Assembly: GCA_905235375.1 (NCBI GenBank)
Contig: CAJOLH010000017.1
Span: 1-58,177, forward strand
Direction: 5' to 3'
DNA from: an uncultured Bacteroidales bacterium
GTDB taxonomy: Bacteria > Bacteroidota > Bacteroidia > Bacteroidales > UBA3663
Length of the DNA: 58,177 nt
This document shows, in pieces, positions 1-8,538 of the stretch; position 1 is the stretch's first letter, and each line of letters begins with the position of its first letter. The position numbers were made by a program, and so were the translations under genes. The notes under the pieces were generated by a model. That model saw only the letters and a program-made list of their open reading frames with translations. It was not told the DNA's origin and did no database searches.

Positions 1-1289
1 TCGTCAGAGGGATCATAGTATTCGAATTGACCAAAGTTCTCAAGAGAGGTTCTCACAGCTTCATGCAGACCACGCAGACGCATAAATAACCAAAGGCTCT
101 GCATGCTGCCACTTGTACTTGCCTTTACTTCGATGGGCAAAACTTTTCCCTCGTTTGGCAGGAGATAATCCACTTCGGCACTACTGCCTCGCTCCATGCG
201 TTGCCAATAATGCATTTCTGCCCGTTGATAGCAGTCGGCATACTTTACCAGTTCCAATCCCGCAAACATCTCCGAGGCACCTCCCTTATTTACAAAGTCA
301 ACGTCAGAAGCCATCAAAATGTCTTTCGCAGGATTACCCAACAATGTCTGCATCACTCCCAAATCAAAAAACAGATACTTTACATAGTTGTTGTTCTCTT
401 CGGCTCCCAACGGCAGTCCTGTGCCGTCGGAATGCTTCACGGGTATTATCAGACCTGCCAAGGTCAACAATTGCAGTGCATCCCTTATTATAGAAGAATG
501 AACATCTTTTGCAGCAGCCGAATAGACAAACTTCCTTCCTGCTTGCAGCGCCACCGACCGCAAAACCTGCCCTAACAAGACGGGAGATACGCGCTTCTTG
601 TATTTCCCAAAGTCATCCTGATACGATTGCATCACATCGTTATGAACCCGTGCCACTTCAAGATAGCTATGCGTTTCTATCCATTCAGCGACGGCGGCAG
701 GCATGCCTCCGACGAGGTAGAATGTTCGAAGCTGTTCCACCATATCCTTGTGCATCTTTTCTGGCAAAGGCTCTTTGCTATTTGCTTTGCGTTTAAAATC
801 CACTGCAATATCCAGACCTTGAGCAAGCAGAAATTCGTCGAAGGAAAAAGGATACATATACATGGAACGGATTCTACCCACGCCAAAAGACGGAATCTCT
901 TGCAAAGTGAACTCCAGAAGCGATCCTGCAGCTATGACGTGTAGTTCAGGATAATCCTCTTTGAAGTATCGCAGTGACATGATGGCTTCTTGCGACATCT
1001 GAATCTCATCAATGAAAAGCAAGGTCTCACCGGCAATGATGGGGATAGAGAGTGTTGCGCTCAATTTTTCGCATGTCTTTTTTACATCAATATTCGCCGG
1101 AAACATCATCCTGAGGTCGGGTTGTTTCTCCAAATTAATTTCGACGAAGTAGCGAAACTGTTTTGCCAATTCTCTCACCGCAGTAGATTTACCAACTTGT
1201 CGTGCTCCACGTATAAGCAGAGGTTTCCGTCGTGGCGAATCCTTCCATTCAATCAGTTTCTCGTCTATGAGTCTTTTGTAATATACCAT
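1..1289 (-). CDS. AAA+ ATPase with DUF4143 C-terminal domain, partial (runs off the window start)
   Basis: Reading the minus strand from the ATG at 1289 gives an open frame of about 429 codons that leaves the window without a stop, so the C-terminus is missing. It opens MVYYKRLIDEKLIEWKDSPR, then a Walker A motif RGARQVGKST at about residues 24-33 and a Walker B LLFIDEIQ near residue 90. The second half carries features of the DUF4143 domain: FYLVGGMPAAV, a DFGKYKK segment, and the late AEVDYLLPNEGKVLPIEVKAS segment that resembles a nuclease-like fold. Proteins of this AAA_14/DUF4143 type are common in Bacteroidota in variable copy number; their role is not settled, and links to toxin-antitoxin or DNA transactions are only suggested. 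A good promoter lies just upstream (see 1315-1343). The call of family is firm; function is unknown. Confidence 0.9.
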   Translation of the reverse strand, partial: MVYYKRLIDEKLIEWKDSPRRKPLLIRGARQVGKSTAVRELAKQFRYFVEINLEKQPDLRMMFPANIDVKKTCEKLSATLSIPIIAGETLLFIDEIQMSQEAIMSLRYFKEDYPELHVIAAGSLLEFTLQEIPSFGVGRIRSMYMYPFSFDEFLLAQGLDIAVDFKRKANSKEPLPEKMHKDMVEQLRTFYLVGGMPAAVAEWIETHSYLEVARVHNDVMQSYQDDFGKYKKRVSPVLLGQVLRSVALQAGRKFVYSAAAKDVHSSIIRDALQLLTLAGLIIPVKHSDGTGLPLGAEENNNYVKYLFFDLGVMQTLLGNPAKDILMASDVDFVNKGGASEMFAGLELVKYADCYQRAEMHYWQRMERGSSAEVDYLLPNEGKVLPIEVKASTSGSMQSLWLFMRLRGLHEAVRTSLENFGQFEYYDPSD

Positions 1290-1314
1290 ATCGTTCTGAC
1301 TTATTATTTTGGTG

Positions 1315-1343
1315 CAAATATAATAAAACTTTCCAAAAATCAA
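1315..1343 (-). promoter_or_regulatory. Bacteroidales-type promoter for the DUF4143 ATPase
   Basis: On the minus strand TATATTTG (1322 to 1315) matches the Bacteroidales -7 consensus TAnnTTTG. A TTG sits 18 nt further upstream (1343 to 1341) in the -33 position. The start codon follows about 25 nt downstream of the -7 box, leaving a short leader. Confidence 0.6.
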
Positions 1344-1367
1344 GGCAAAAAATCACAAATTTCTTCC

Positions 1368-1436
1368 AAAAATCACCCCAAAACCAAAAATCACCCCGAA
1401 AATACAGTTAAAGTTACCAAAAATCACCCCGAAAAT
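1368..1436. repeat. Three copies of AAAAATCACCCCRAAA upstream of the ATPase promoter
   Basis: Copies begin at 1368, 1386 and 1419, each reading AAAAATCACCCC followed by AAAA or GAAAAT. Related shorter pieces (AAAAATCA) occur at about 1335 and 1349. They lie immediately upstream of the -33 region of the minus-strand ATPase promoter, so they could be regulatory or simply one of the degenerate boundary repeats seen throughout this window. Confidence 0.75.
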
Positions 1437-1559
1437 TACAAGTGACTTTTGGAAGATTTTAGAAAAACGAACGCGCGACAGGGTGCTTCCAGTTGGATGA
1501 CGGAGCATGCTGTCGCGCGTTTTGGGGAAAGTTGGCTTGCTTGAATCAGAAGCTTGCAA

Positions 1560-4022
1560 TCAGAAAACAGCCCATTCGAAGAGGCCGCAGGAGGCATCGC
1601 TGGGCTGATCGATTTCGAGACGGACGGCGGTGGTTTCGACGGGGTCGAACTGAACACGATTTGCCACACCCTTCTTGCAAGTGTATCGGTCGGCACCCGT
1701 CACGGGAGTCCACTTGCCATCGGCTGACTTGTAGAGAATGCGCCATCCAGCAGGAACCTTGCAGCCACCCCATGGAGAATCGTCGAACCAATAGACGGTG
1801 GAACTCTGCACGGTGTGGGCTTCGGGGAAGTGATACTCAATCCACTCGGTACCGCCCTGCTTGGGCCAATAATGATAGTAGGGCACGCTGCGATCGTCGG
1901 GCCCCTTGGGCACCAAGCGGTCGTTGATGGCACCCAAACCAGCCACCTCGTGCGAGGCCTTGACGGTGGAACGCGAAGCCAATGTGGGAGGCATGGCAGG
2001 AGAGCAGGCACGGAGTTCCTGAGGAATCCAGACAAGCATCGAGCCGCGTCCACGATGATTCCAGGCATAATAGGGAATCAGATTGATGCGCACCGAAGTG
2101 GCAGCAAGCTCGCCCTCGTCGTTGAACTTGAGCACTTGTGCCTTGGTGGAGAGCATCTTGACAGGATACTTGTCGAGGATGGTCTTGTCCTCAAGCTGGA
2201 ATTCGGGCGTCTGGTTGATGAGGATGCTGCGCACGTCGAAGCCGGGATTGTCGGGCCATTCGGCACAATAGACCAACGGGCCGCGCTCCACGCTGATACG
2301 TCCCAAATCGGCCTCGACCTGGGCATTTGCCTTCACGACGCGTGCCTCCATATCGAAGTGGATCTGCACCTGGTCGCCCTTCTTCCACTTTCGGGAAATG
2401 ACGGCATAGCCATTGCGGAGATCGGCATTGCTGACGGGATAGTCCTCGCCATTGACCCGCAGGCGGTAGCTGAGTCGCTTGTTATCGCCATAATGATAGA
2501 GGTCGCTTGGAACCACCTGATTGTGCACCCAACCCGGGATGCGGATGTTCAGGGCAAACGTTCCACTACCCTTCTTCACGGTCAGAAGGACATCGCCATC
2601 GTAAGGATAGGTGGTCTCCTGCTGCAAGGTGAGGGCACGCTTGCCGACCTTGAGGGTCGCCGTGTTGCCCATGAAGAGATTTACAAAGACATTGTCGTCC
2701 TTCACGGCATAGATATAGCCAGGGAGCGAAGGGATGAAACGGCAGATGTTGGAAGGACAGCAGGCACAGCCGAACCAAGCCTGACGCTGATGCTGACCAA
2801 TGGATTCGAGCGGATTGGGATAGAAGAACGAACCTCCATCGAGCGACACACCCGAAATCAGACCGTTGTAGAGCGTGCGTTCGAGCACATCGTAATACTT
2901 CGACTCGCCATGGAGCAGGAAGAGACGATAGTTGACATAGACGTTGCCGATGGCTGCACAGGTCTCGCAATAGGCACTCATGTTGGGCAACTCATAGTTC
3001 TTGCCGAAAGCCTCACCACTGGAAGTGGCACCGATGCCACCCGTGATGTAATACTTCTTCTCGACGATGTTGTCCCAAATGCGGTCGATGGCATGGATGT
3101 AGGCGGTGTCGCCCGTAAGGGCTGCCACATCGGCCATGCCCGAATACATATAGGTGGCACGCACGGCATGGCCTACTGCCTCGTCCTGCTGAACGACGGG
3201 CTTGTGGGCCTGCGAATACTCGTCGGTGCGGGTGGTGTAGCCGCGCTTGTCGAGGAAGAACTTCGCCTGCTCGAGGTACTTCTGCTCACCCGTCAAGAGG
3301 TAAAGTTTCGCCAAAGCCATCTCGGCAATCTGATGGCCGGGCACACGCACCTTCTGGTCAGCACCCTCGCCAATCTCGCGGCAAACGCAGTCGGCGTAGG
3401 CACGGGCGATGTTGAGGAACGAGGTCTTGCCTGTGGCCTGATAGTGAGCGATGGCACCTTCGACCATGTGACCGAGATTGTAGAACTCGTGGCTCAAATC
3501 CTCAACGAGATCCCAACGATGTTCGCCCGACCACTCGTGCGGATGCAGGGGATTCATGGTGCGCGAAGTGTAGAGGTAGCCATCGGGTTCCTGGGCTGCC
3601 TTCATGATGGCAATGACGCTGTCCATATAGACCTGTGCAGGAACCACTTCGGTGCGGCCATGACGATCGATGGCGAGCTTGAGGTCGGGAAAGGTCTGCA
3701 AAAGGTACGAACAGCCTTCGATGGTCTTATAGACATCGGTATCGTCGAAAGCAAGGCCTCCGACATGCACCGTGTCGGTATTGACGCCCTGCAGATGCTG
3801 GGCGGCAATCTCGAAGTTACGATAACGTCCCGTCTCCTCGCATTTCGAGAAGGCGAGCGGCACGGTCACTTCGCGGCTGGCATCGAGACGCTGACCCCAA
3901 AAGGTGCCAGGCGTGATCTTCACACTGGTGAACGGAACAGGATTGATGGGATAGCCACCGCTTTGGGTTTGTGCCAGAACGGGAAGGGCGGCAAAGGATA
4001 ACAGGGGAAGATAGTTGCGCAT
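1560..4022 (-). CDS. DUF1680 (GH127/GH146-type) beta-L-arabinofuranosidase, secreted
   Basis: The frame opens with a GTG at 4040, but the ATG at 4022 starts directly on a signal peptide (MRNYLPLLSFAALPVLAQ), giving about 820 aa. The alpha/alpha-barrel shows the zinc-thiolate catalytic set known from HypBA1: a Glu in SSGEAFG (about E337), YCETCA (E353, C355) and WFGCACCPSN (C421 nucleophile candidate, C422). HypBA1 uses E322, E338, C340, C417 and C418 with comparable spacing. Beta-sandwich domains follow, and residues about 700-820 form an extra jelly-roll (YWFDDSPWGGCKVPAGW), making it longer than HypBA1 (658 aa). The expected reaction is release of terminal beta-L-arabinofuranose. GH127 and GH146 share this fold and I cannot separate them by eye. 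It is last in a three-gene minus-strand run after GH43 and GH97. Confidence 0.9.
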   Translation of the reverse strand: MRNYLPLLSFAALPVLAQTQSGGYPINPVPFTSVKITPGTFWGQRLDASREVTVPLAFSKCEETGRYRNFEIAAQHLQGVNTDTVHVGGLAFDDTDVYKTIEGCSYLLQTFPDLKLAIDRHGRTEVVPAQVYMDSVIAIMKAAQEPDGYLYTSRTMNPLHPHEWSGEHRWDLVEDLSHEFYNLGHMVEGAIAHYQATGKTSFLNIARAYADCVCREIGEGADQKVRVPGHQIAEMALAKLYLLTGEQKYLEQAKFFLDKRGYTTRTDEYSQAHKPVVQQDEAVGHAVRATYMYSGMADVAALTGDTAYIHAIDRIWDNIVEKKYYITGGIGATSSGEAFGKNYELPNMSAYCETCAAIGNVYVNYRLFLLHGESKYYDVLERTLYNGLISGVSLDGGSFFYPNPLESIGQHQRQAWFGCACCPSNICRFIPSLPGYIYAVKDDNVFVNLFMGNTATLKVGKRALTLQQETTYPYDGDVLLTVKKGSGTFALNIRIPGWVHNQVVPSDLYHYGDNKRLSYRLRVNGEDYPVSNADLRNGYAVISRKWKKGDQVQIHFDMEARVVKANAQVEADLGRISVERGPLVYCAEWPDNPGFDVRSILINQTPEFQLEDKTILDKYPVKMLSTKAQVLKFNDEGELAATSVRINLIPYYAWNHRGRGSMLVWIPQELRACSPAMPPTLASRSTVKASHEVAGLGAINDRLVPKGPDDRSVPYYHYWPKQGGTEWIEYHFPEAHTVQSSTVYWFDDSPWGGCKVPAGWRILYKSADGKWTPVTGADRYTCKKGVANRVQFDPVETTAVRLEIDQPSDASCGLFEWAVF

Positions 4023-4036
4023 ATTTTTGTTTTTAA

Positions 4037-4070
4037 ACACGAATTATCACGAATTATCATTAATTTATCA
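4037..4070. repeat. ACGAATTATC boundary repeat between GH127-type and GH43 genes
   Basis: The 74-nt spacer contains CACGAATTATCACGAATTATCATTAATT, two near-perfect 11-nt units with a decayed third. The same theme recurs at 6288-6316, 51001-51052 and 53742-53785, always at gene boundaries of minus-strand genes. Confidence 0.7.
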
Positions 4071-4096
4071 TTTCGTATGTCAGTAATGGTACATCT

Positions 4097-6238
4097 TTAT
4101 TTTCTATGTAATTTCAGACTATGCAGATAGCCGGTGAAGGGCCATTCGCGCTCGGCATTGCGACCGAGGAGGACGCGCTGGACGGGCTTGACCATGATCT
4201 GGATATCCTTTTCGCTGATGAGCACGTCGTTGATCCAAACCTTTTCGATGCGGCCATCGAAATCGACCACCACGCGCTGCCAACGGCCTTCGAGGGTCTT
4301 CATGTCGCTGTAACCCACGTCCTCGTACCAACCGTAATGGTTCATGACGCCGCAACGCGGCTCGGTGCCGTTGACGAGCATGATCTTCTCAAGTTCGTCG
4401 TGCGAGGACGTGAAATCTGCCACGCACTCATTGAGCTGGATGGTGGGGTTGTAGAGTGTGGCTTCGAGATGATAGGGCACATTGTCGCGCCAAAGTTCAG
4501 GCATCGGGAAATCGGAAGCAAAGAAGGTGGCGCTGTCGAAAGGCAATGCCTTCGTGCCCTCCACCTCCTGAACAACCATCAGGCCCTGCTCGTGCTCAAA
4601 GCCTCCGCTGATGACGCCGTGATTGGGAATGTACCAGATGGTGTCGCCCACCTGGAAGTCGTCGGCCGTGATGCGGATGAGTTCGTCGCCGCTTTCGCCC
4701 AAAACTTTGGGTGCAGGCCACTCGAAGTTATCCTTGTCCTCGCGTGTGCTGAAGACCTTGACGTTCCAAAGGACTCCGGGATAACCCTGCTTCTGACAGC
4801 CCAGAAAAGTGATTTTCACATAACGGGCCTTCACAGGCAGGTTCTTGCCCTTGACCAAGGGAGCCACGTCGATTTTGGGCGAACCTGCATGGAGATTCCG
4901 GCTGCGGTCGGCAAAGAGTTGCCAAAGCTTGCCATCGGACGAGGTTTCGATACGGTACTGATAGTATTGCGTGCCGTATTCCCATTGGGTCCAGATGGTC
5001 TCGATCTTCTGCATCTTGCCCAAATCTATCTTGAGCCATTCTTCACCCATTCCCTTCGGACGCCACAGCGTACCGTTGTTGTCATCGACGGCATACGAGG
5101 GCTTGAAGTTCTCGTCGTAATAGGAAGAAGCCTCGACCTTCGCCTTGTAGGCAAGGTTCGGGCTGCTCACCGATGATTTGGTATTGGGGAAAGCACCCTG
5201 ATGGGTTGGAGTGACGGGCTTGATGTTGCCAGCCTCATCGAACTCAAGGCGATCGATGCATATCTGACGATGGAAGCCACGGTTGGAATGCGGATTGTCG
5301 TGACGATGATAGACGATGTAGTATTCCTTTTCGCCCTCGGTGTTCACCTCTTCGAGCACCGAATGATGACCGGGGCCATGGACGGTGCCGTCGGCATTGG
5401 TCTTCAGGATGGTACCCTTATATTCGTAGGGACCCATGGGAGATGTGGATGTGGCATATTGCACATGATAGGTCTCGTTGTGGCAAGACTCGCTCGAATA
5501 CATGAAATAATAGATGCCATTGCGTTTCAGGACAAAAGGTGCCTCGAAGAAATCCTTTGCCTCGGTGTTGGGAATGAGACGCGTCTCGGTGAAGGTCTTC
5601 AAGTCGTTCGAAGCACAGCCTACGCCACAACCGAAGCCCTCGTAGATTCCCCAGGTTCCCCAATAGACATAGACCTCGCCATCGTCATCGACGAACGTCT
5701 GCCCGTCGAGCGTGATGGCACCCGTCACATAGCGGTCATAGACCCAGATGGGTTGTCCCTCGTTGTCGAACTCCTTGCCGAGCGCCATGCTTTGAGGACC
5801 GCTGACGGCCACAGCCTTAGCGTAGTTCTCCGACTGGAGCAGGTTGTGCCAGGGACCTACGGGCGTATCGGCCTGACCGATATAGAGGTTGCAGGGCTGG
5901 CAATAGACCATGTAATACTTGCCGTCGGTATGCTGCATCACGTCGGGTGCCCAGATCCAATGGCTCGTGGGCCAGTTCATCGGGATAAGCGTCCAGTTCT
6001 GGAAGTCCTTGCTCGTCCAGCATTGGGCAGGGCCGAAGCCTGCACCGCTGCCATCGGTGGTGGCATAGAGATAATAGGTGTCGCCGAACTTCTTGATGGT
6101 GGGGTCGGCAAAATAGCCGGGGATGAAAGGATTGCCAGCACCAGGAGTGTCGAATGTGACAGATGTTTGAGCCATGGCTGACATCACGCCAGCCATGGTT
6201 CCCAAAGCAAAGGTTAACAAGTGTCGAATACTTTTCAT
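4097..6238 (-). CDS. GH43-family alpha-L-arabinofuranosidase-like hydrolase with F5/8-type domain
   Basis: The ATG at 6238 is preferred over the GTG at 6241; it starts a signal peptide (MKSIRHLLTFALGTMAGVMSAMAQ) and gives 713 aa. The five-bladed propeller carries the GH43 triad in order: base Asp in GYFADPTIK (about D45), pKa-tuning Asp in TFVDDDGEVYVYW (about 184-186) and acid Glu in FFEAPFVLKRNGIYYFMYSS (about E232). Residues about 356-500 form a discoidin/F5-8-type module (SSYYDENFKPSYAVDD, GKMQKIETIWTQWEYG), and about 540-713 a concanavalin-like jelly-roll that may bind sugar. The family usually acts on alpha-L-arabinofuranosides or beta-xylosides; with DUF1680 enzymes on both sides, arabinofuranosidase is favoured. 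I do not assign a subfamily. It sits between GH97 upstream and the GH127-type gene downstream. Confidence 0.9.
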   Translation of the reverse strand: MKSIRHLLTFALGTMAGVMSAMAQTSVTFDTPGAGNPFIPGYFADPTIKKFGDTYYLYATTDGSGAGFGPAQCWTSKDFQNWTLIPMNWPTSHWIWAPDVMQHTDGKYYMVYCQPCNLYIGQADTPVGPWHNLLQSENYAKAVAVSGPQSMALGKEFDNEGQPIWVYDRYVTGAITLDGQTFVDDDGEVYVYWGTWGIYEGFGCGVGCASNDLKTFTETRLIPNTEAKDFFEAPFVLKRNGIYYFMYSSESCHNETYHVQYATSTSPMGPYEYKGTILKTNADGTVHGPGHHSVLEEVNTEGEKEYYIVYHRHDNPHSNRGFHRQICIDRLEFDEAGNIKPVTPTHQGAFPNTKSSVSSPNLAYKAKVEASSYYDENFKPSYAVDDNNGTLWRPKGMGEEWLKIDLGKMQKIETIWTQWEYGTQYYQYRIETSSDGKLWQLFADRSRNLHAGSPKIDVAPLVKGKNLPVKARYVKITFLGCQKQGYPGVLWNVKVFSTREDKDNFEWPAPKVLGESGDELIRITADDFQVGDTIWYIPNHGVISGGFEHEQGLMVVQEVEGTKALPFDSATFFASDFPMPELWRDNVPYHLEATLYNPTIQLNECVADFTSSHDELEKIMLVNGTEPRCGVMNHYGWYEDVGYSDMKTLEGRWQRVVVDFDGRIEKVWINDVLISEKDIQIMVKPVQRVLLGRNAEREWPFTGYLHSLKLHRK

Positions 6239-6287
6239 CACATATAACTATGATTTACAGAGAAACTACTCAGAATTATTTTTAAAC

Positions 6288-6316
6288 ACGAATTATCGTG
6301 AATTAACGTAAATTTT
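6288..6316. repeat. ACGAATTATCGTGAATTAACGT boundary repeat
   Basis: The spacer between the GH97 stop and the GH43 start has three decaying units related to the 4037 repeat: ACGAATTATC, GTGAATTAAC, GTAAATTTTAC. A small CACGA-ATTA-TCGTG inverted repeat is embedded. Confidence 0.6.
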
Positions 6317-6339
6317 ACAGTACGTCTGTTTTTGACCCA

Positions 6340-8292
6340 TCATTCTGCAATGAGTCGGAGCACGAAACCTCCGCCAGGAGCGAGATGAATGCCTTGGACA
6401 GTCGATGCATCGGCCTTGAAGGTGCGGCACTGATAATCCTGCGCCTGCCGATGGGCATTGACGCCATCGGCGTAAAGCGTGGCTTCGAAAACCTGACCCT
6501 TGGGAAGGAAATCTAGATGCAGGTCGATGTTGCGTGCCTCCCAGTTGGTCAGACCGCCCACATACCAATTGCCATCCTTGCCCTCGCGGACCGTGACGAT
6601 GTATTCGCCCAACTTGCCCTGAAGAATCTGCGTATGCTCGAAGACCGTGGGCAGGGAGCATAGGAAACGCGTGTATTCCTCCTCGCGCTCGTACATCGTG
6701 GGGGCATCGCAAAGCATGGTGAACGGCGAGTCATAGACAACATAGGTGGCCAACTGATGGCAACGTGTCCCCTGGCTCATCGGGGTGCTGTAGGCTGCAT
6801 TCCAATCGCTCCGGGTGGCATTGCGCATTGCTCCCGGCGTATAATCGACAAGGCCACTCTGCAGACGGATGAACGGGAAAGTGACGTCGTAGCGAGGCAT
6901 ATCCACTTCCTTGGGGCTCCACTTCATCTCCTCCATGCCGAACACGCTCTCGTAGTTGATGATGTTGGGGAAGGTGCGGTTTAAGCCCGTGGGGGTATAG
7001 AAGCCGTGATAATCGAGGGTGAGGTGATGCTGGGCACACTTCCCGGCAATGCGATAGGCCATTTCGGCGGCAGTCTGGTCGTTGCGGTCGAGGAAATCGA
7101 CCTTGAAGCCTGCGATGCCCATGGCCGAATACTTCGCGCAAGCGGCTTCGAGCTGGTCGTCGAGCACATTGAAGACGGTCCAAAGCACCAGCCTGACATT
7201 GCGCTCGGCTGCATATCGGATAAGTTCCTCCAGATCGATGGCAGACACTACGGTCAGCATATCGCCTGCGGCAGGCTCGTACCAGCCTTCGTCGAGCACC
7301 ACGAACTCGATGCCGTGAGCCGACGCAAAATCGATGTAATAGCGATAGGTGTCCATATTGATGCCCGATTCGAAGGGCACACCCGTAAGGTTCCAGTCGT
7401 TCCACCAGTCCCAAGCCACCTTTCCGGTCTGAATCCACGAGGTGTCACCGATGCGATTCGGGGAAGCCAAGGCATAGACGAGATTGGAGACGGGCATTTC
7501 GCGGTCGTCACGCGTGACGCTGAGGATTCGCCATGGGAAGGTACGGGCGCCGAGACACTGGGCAATGTGGTCGCTTCCCTGCTTCACATAACTCATCTTG
7601 CGCCAGGGGTAATAGGCCATTTCGGCAGGATAGGGAGCAAATTCAGCATTGAGCGAACCCTCCTTAGCCTGCACGAACATACCGGGATAAGCCTCCACAT
7701 CGCTTTCGAGCAAAGTCACCTTGGCCTTTCGGCAATCGACCGTTGCGGGCAGGAAAGCGGGGCGCTGCTGTGCCCCAGACAAGGGAGTCGCGTCGTAGAA
7801 GTTCTGGAATGCCATCGCGTAGGGCTTCTCCTTGTTGGTCGAATAGGAGAGCCAGGCCGTCGGATCGCCCACGAAAGCATATTGCGCCTTCTCATTATTT
7901 ATAATATACGCGCGGGAAAGGCTGCTATAGAAACGATAGGCCACACCTTCGTTGTAGGCACGGAACACGACACCAAAGCCCGACTTGAAGCGCAGGTCCA
8001 GTTCGTTACCCTCCATCGTGAAACGGCTTTGTCGGTAGAAAGGGGCTTCGATGGTCTCGCTGACCTTGCGATGTTTCACGCTTTTTACCTTGCTGGCCTC
8101 CACACGCGAACCATCGCCCAAGGTCAAGCCTATGCCCGACTCGGCAAGCAGGGTGTCGCGATCCTGGGTCAAGAGGAAACTGAGTTGCTGCCCATCGGCC
8201 TTGACCTCAACATCCAGTCGGCCATCGGGCGACTGCAAGTGATAGCCGACCGCCAACAATACGATACTGATAAACGAAAATAGTGTGGTCAT
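6340..8292 (-). CDS. GH97 family glycoside hydrolase, retaining-type signature (alpha-galactosidase or beta-L-arabinopyranosidase candidate)
   Basis: 650 aa from the ATG at 8292 with a short signal sequence (MTTLFSFISIVLLAVG). The N-terminal beta-sandwich (to about 280) is followed by the TIM barrel with KVAWDWWNDWNL, FVVLDEGWYEP and the diagnostic GIAGFKVDFLDRNDQ and INYESVFGMEE. Retaining GH97 enzymes use an Asp nucleophile (D415 in BtGal97b) and a Glu acid/base 55 residues later (E470). Here KVDF places an Asp at 399 and FGMEE a Glu at 454, exactly 55 apart. SusB-type inverting alpha-glucosidases lack that Asp. Alpha-D-galactosides and beta-L-arabinopyranosides share configuration, and both activities are known for retaining GH97. 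It is first gene of the minus-strand arm, with its own promoter at 8357-8364. Confidence 0.92.
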   Translation of the reverse strand: MTTLFSFISIVLLAVGYHLQSPDGRLDVEVKADGQQLSFLLTQDRDTLLAESGIGLTLGDGSRVEASKVKSVKHRKVSETIEAPFYRQSRFTMEGNELDLRFKSGFGVVFRAYNEGVAYRFYSSLSRAYIINNEKAQYAFVGDPTAWLSYSTNKEKPYAMAFQNFYDATPLSGAQQRPAFLPATVDCRKAKVTLLESDVEAYPGMFVQAKEGSLNAEFAPYPAEMAYYPWRKMSYVKQGSDHIAQCLGARTFPWRILSVTRDDREMPVSNLVYALASPNRIGDTSWIQTGKVAWDWWNDWNLTGVPFESGINMDTYRYYIDFASAHGIEFVVLDEGWYEPAAGDMLTVVSAIDLEELIRYAAERNVRLVLWTVFNVLDDQLEAACAKYSAMGIAGFKVDFLDRNDQTAAEMAYRIAGKCAQHHLTLDYHGFYTPTGLNRTFPNIINYESVFGMEEMKWSPKEVDMPRYDVTFPFIRLQSGLVDYTPGAMRNATRSDWNAAYSTPMSQGTRCHQLATYVVYDSPFTMLCDAPTMYEREEEYTRFLCSLPTVFEHTQILQGKLGEYIVTVREGKDGNWYVGGLTNWEARNIDLHLDFLPKGQVFEATLYADGVNAHRQAQDYQCRTFKADASTVQGIHLAPGGGFVLRLIAE

Positions 8293-8538
8293 ATTTTAGT
8301 TAATTCCGAAAAATACGAAAAAAGCGAAATAGACGAAAACAAAGAAATAGACAGCGCAAAGATAGTGAGAAAAGGAATAGAACACTAACAAAATGGTCTA
8401 AAAAACCGAAACAATCATCCAAAACAAGATTTTTTCCCGTTTGGACGATATTACAACACTTTCGGACGATAGTTGCATCGTCTTTGGCAAAAAATGCCGA
8501 CTTTTGCGGCAAAATTTATAACACCCACGCACAAAAAC
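8293..8538. promoter_or_regulatory. Divergent intergenic region between the two PUL arms
   Basis: This 246-nt stretch separates the minus-strand GH arm from the plus-strand arm. A minus-strand TATCTTTG (8364 to 8357) fits the -7 box for GH97, about 65 nt before its ATG; a CAAA (TTTG on the minus strand) lies 24 nt upstream at 8389-8392, a little far for ideal -33 spacing. Between 8307 and 8340 there is a degenerate run of CGAAAAA-type units. I find no convincing TAnnTTTG for the plus-strand genes, so that promoter is unassigned. The HTCS operator is likely here or before SusC, but I cannot define it. Confidence 0.5.

Noticed and set aside
1368..1436. Possible CRISPR array
   Set aside because: Units are only about 16 nt, spacers are irregular (2 and 17 nt) and no cas gene is near.
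1815..4001. 728-codon plus-strand open frame opposite the GH127-type gene
   Set aside because: It is the antisense of a clear enzyme; codon bias of this G+C-rich genome keeps it open. No domain or signal peptide is visible.
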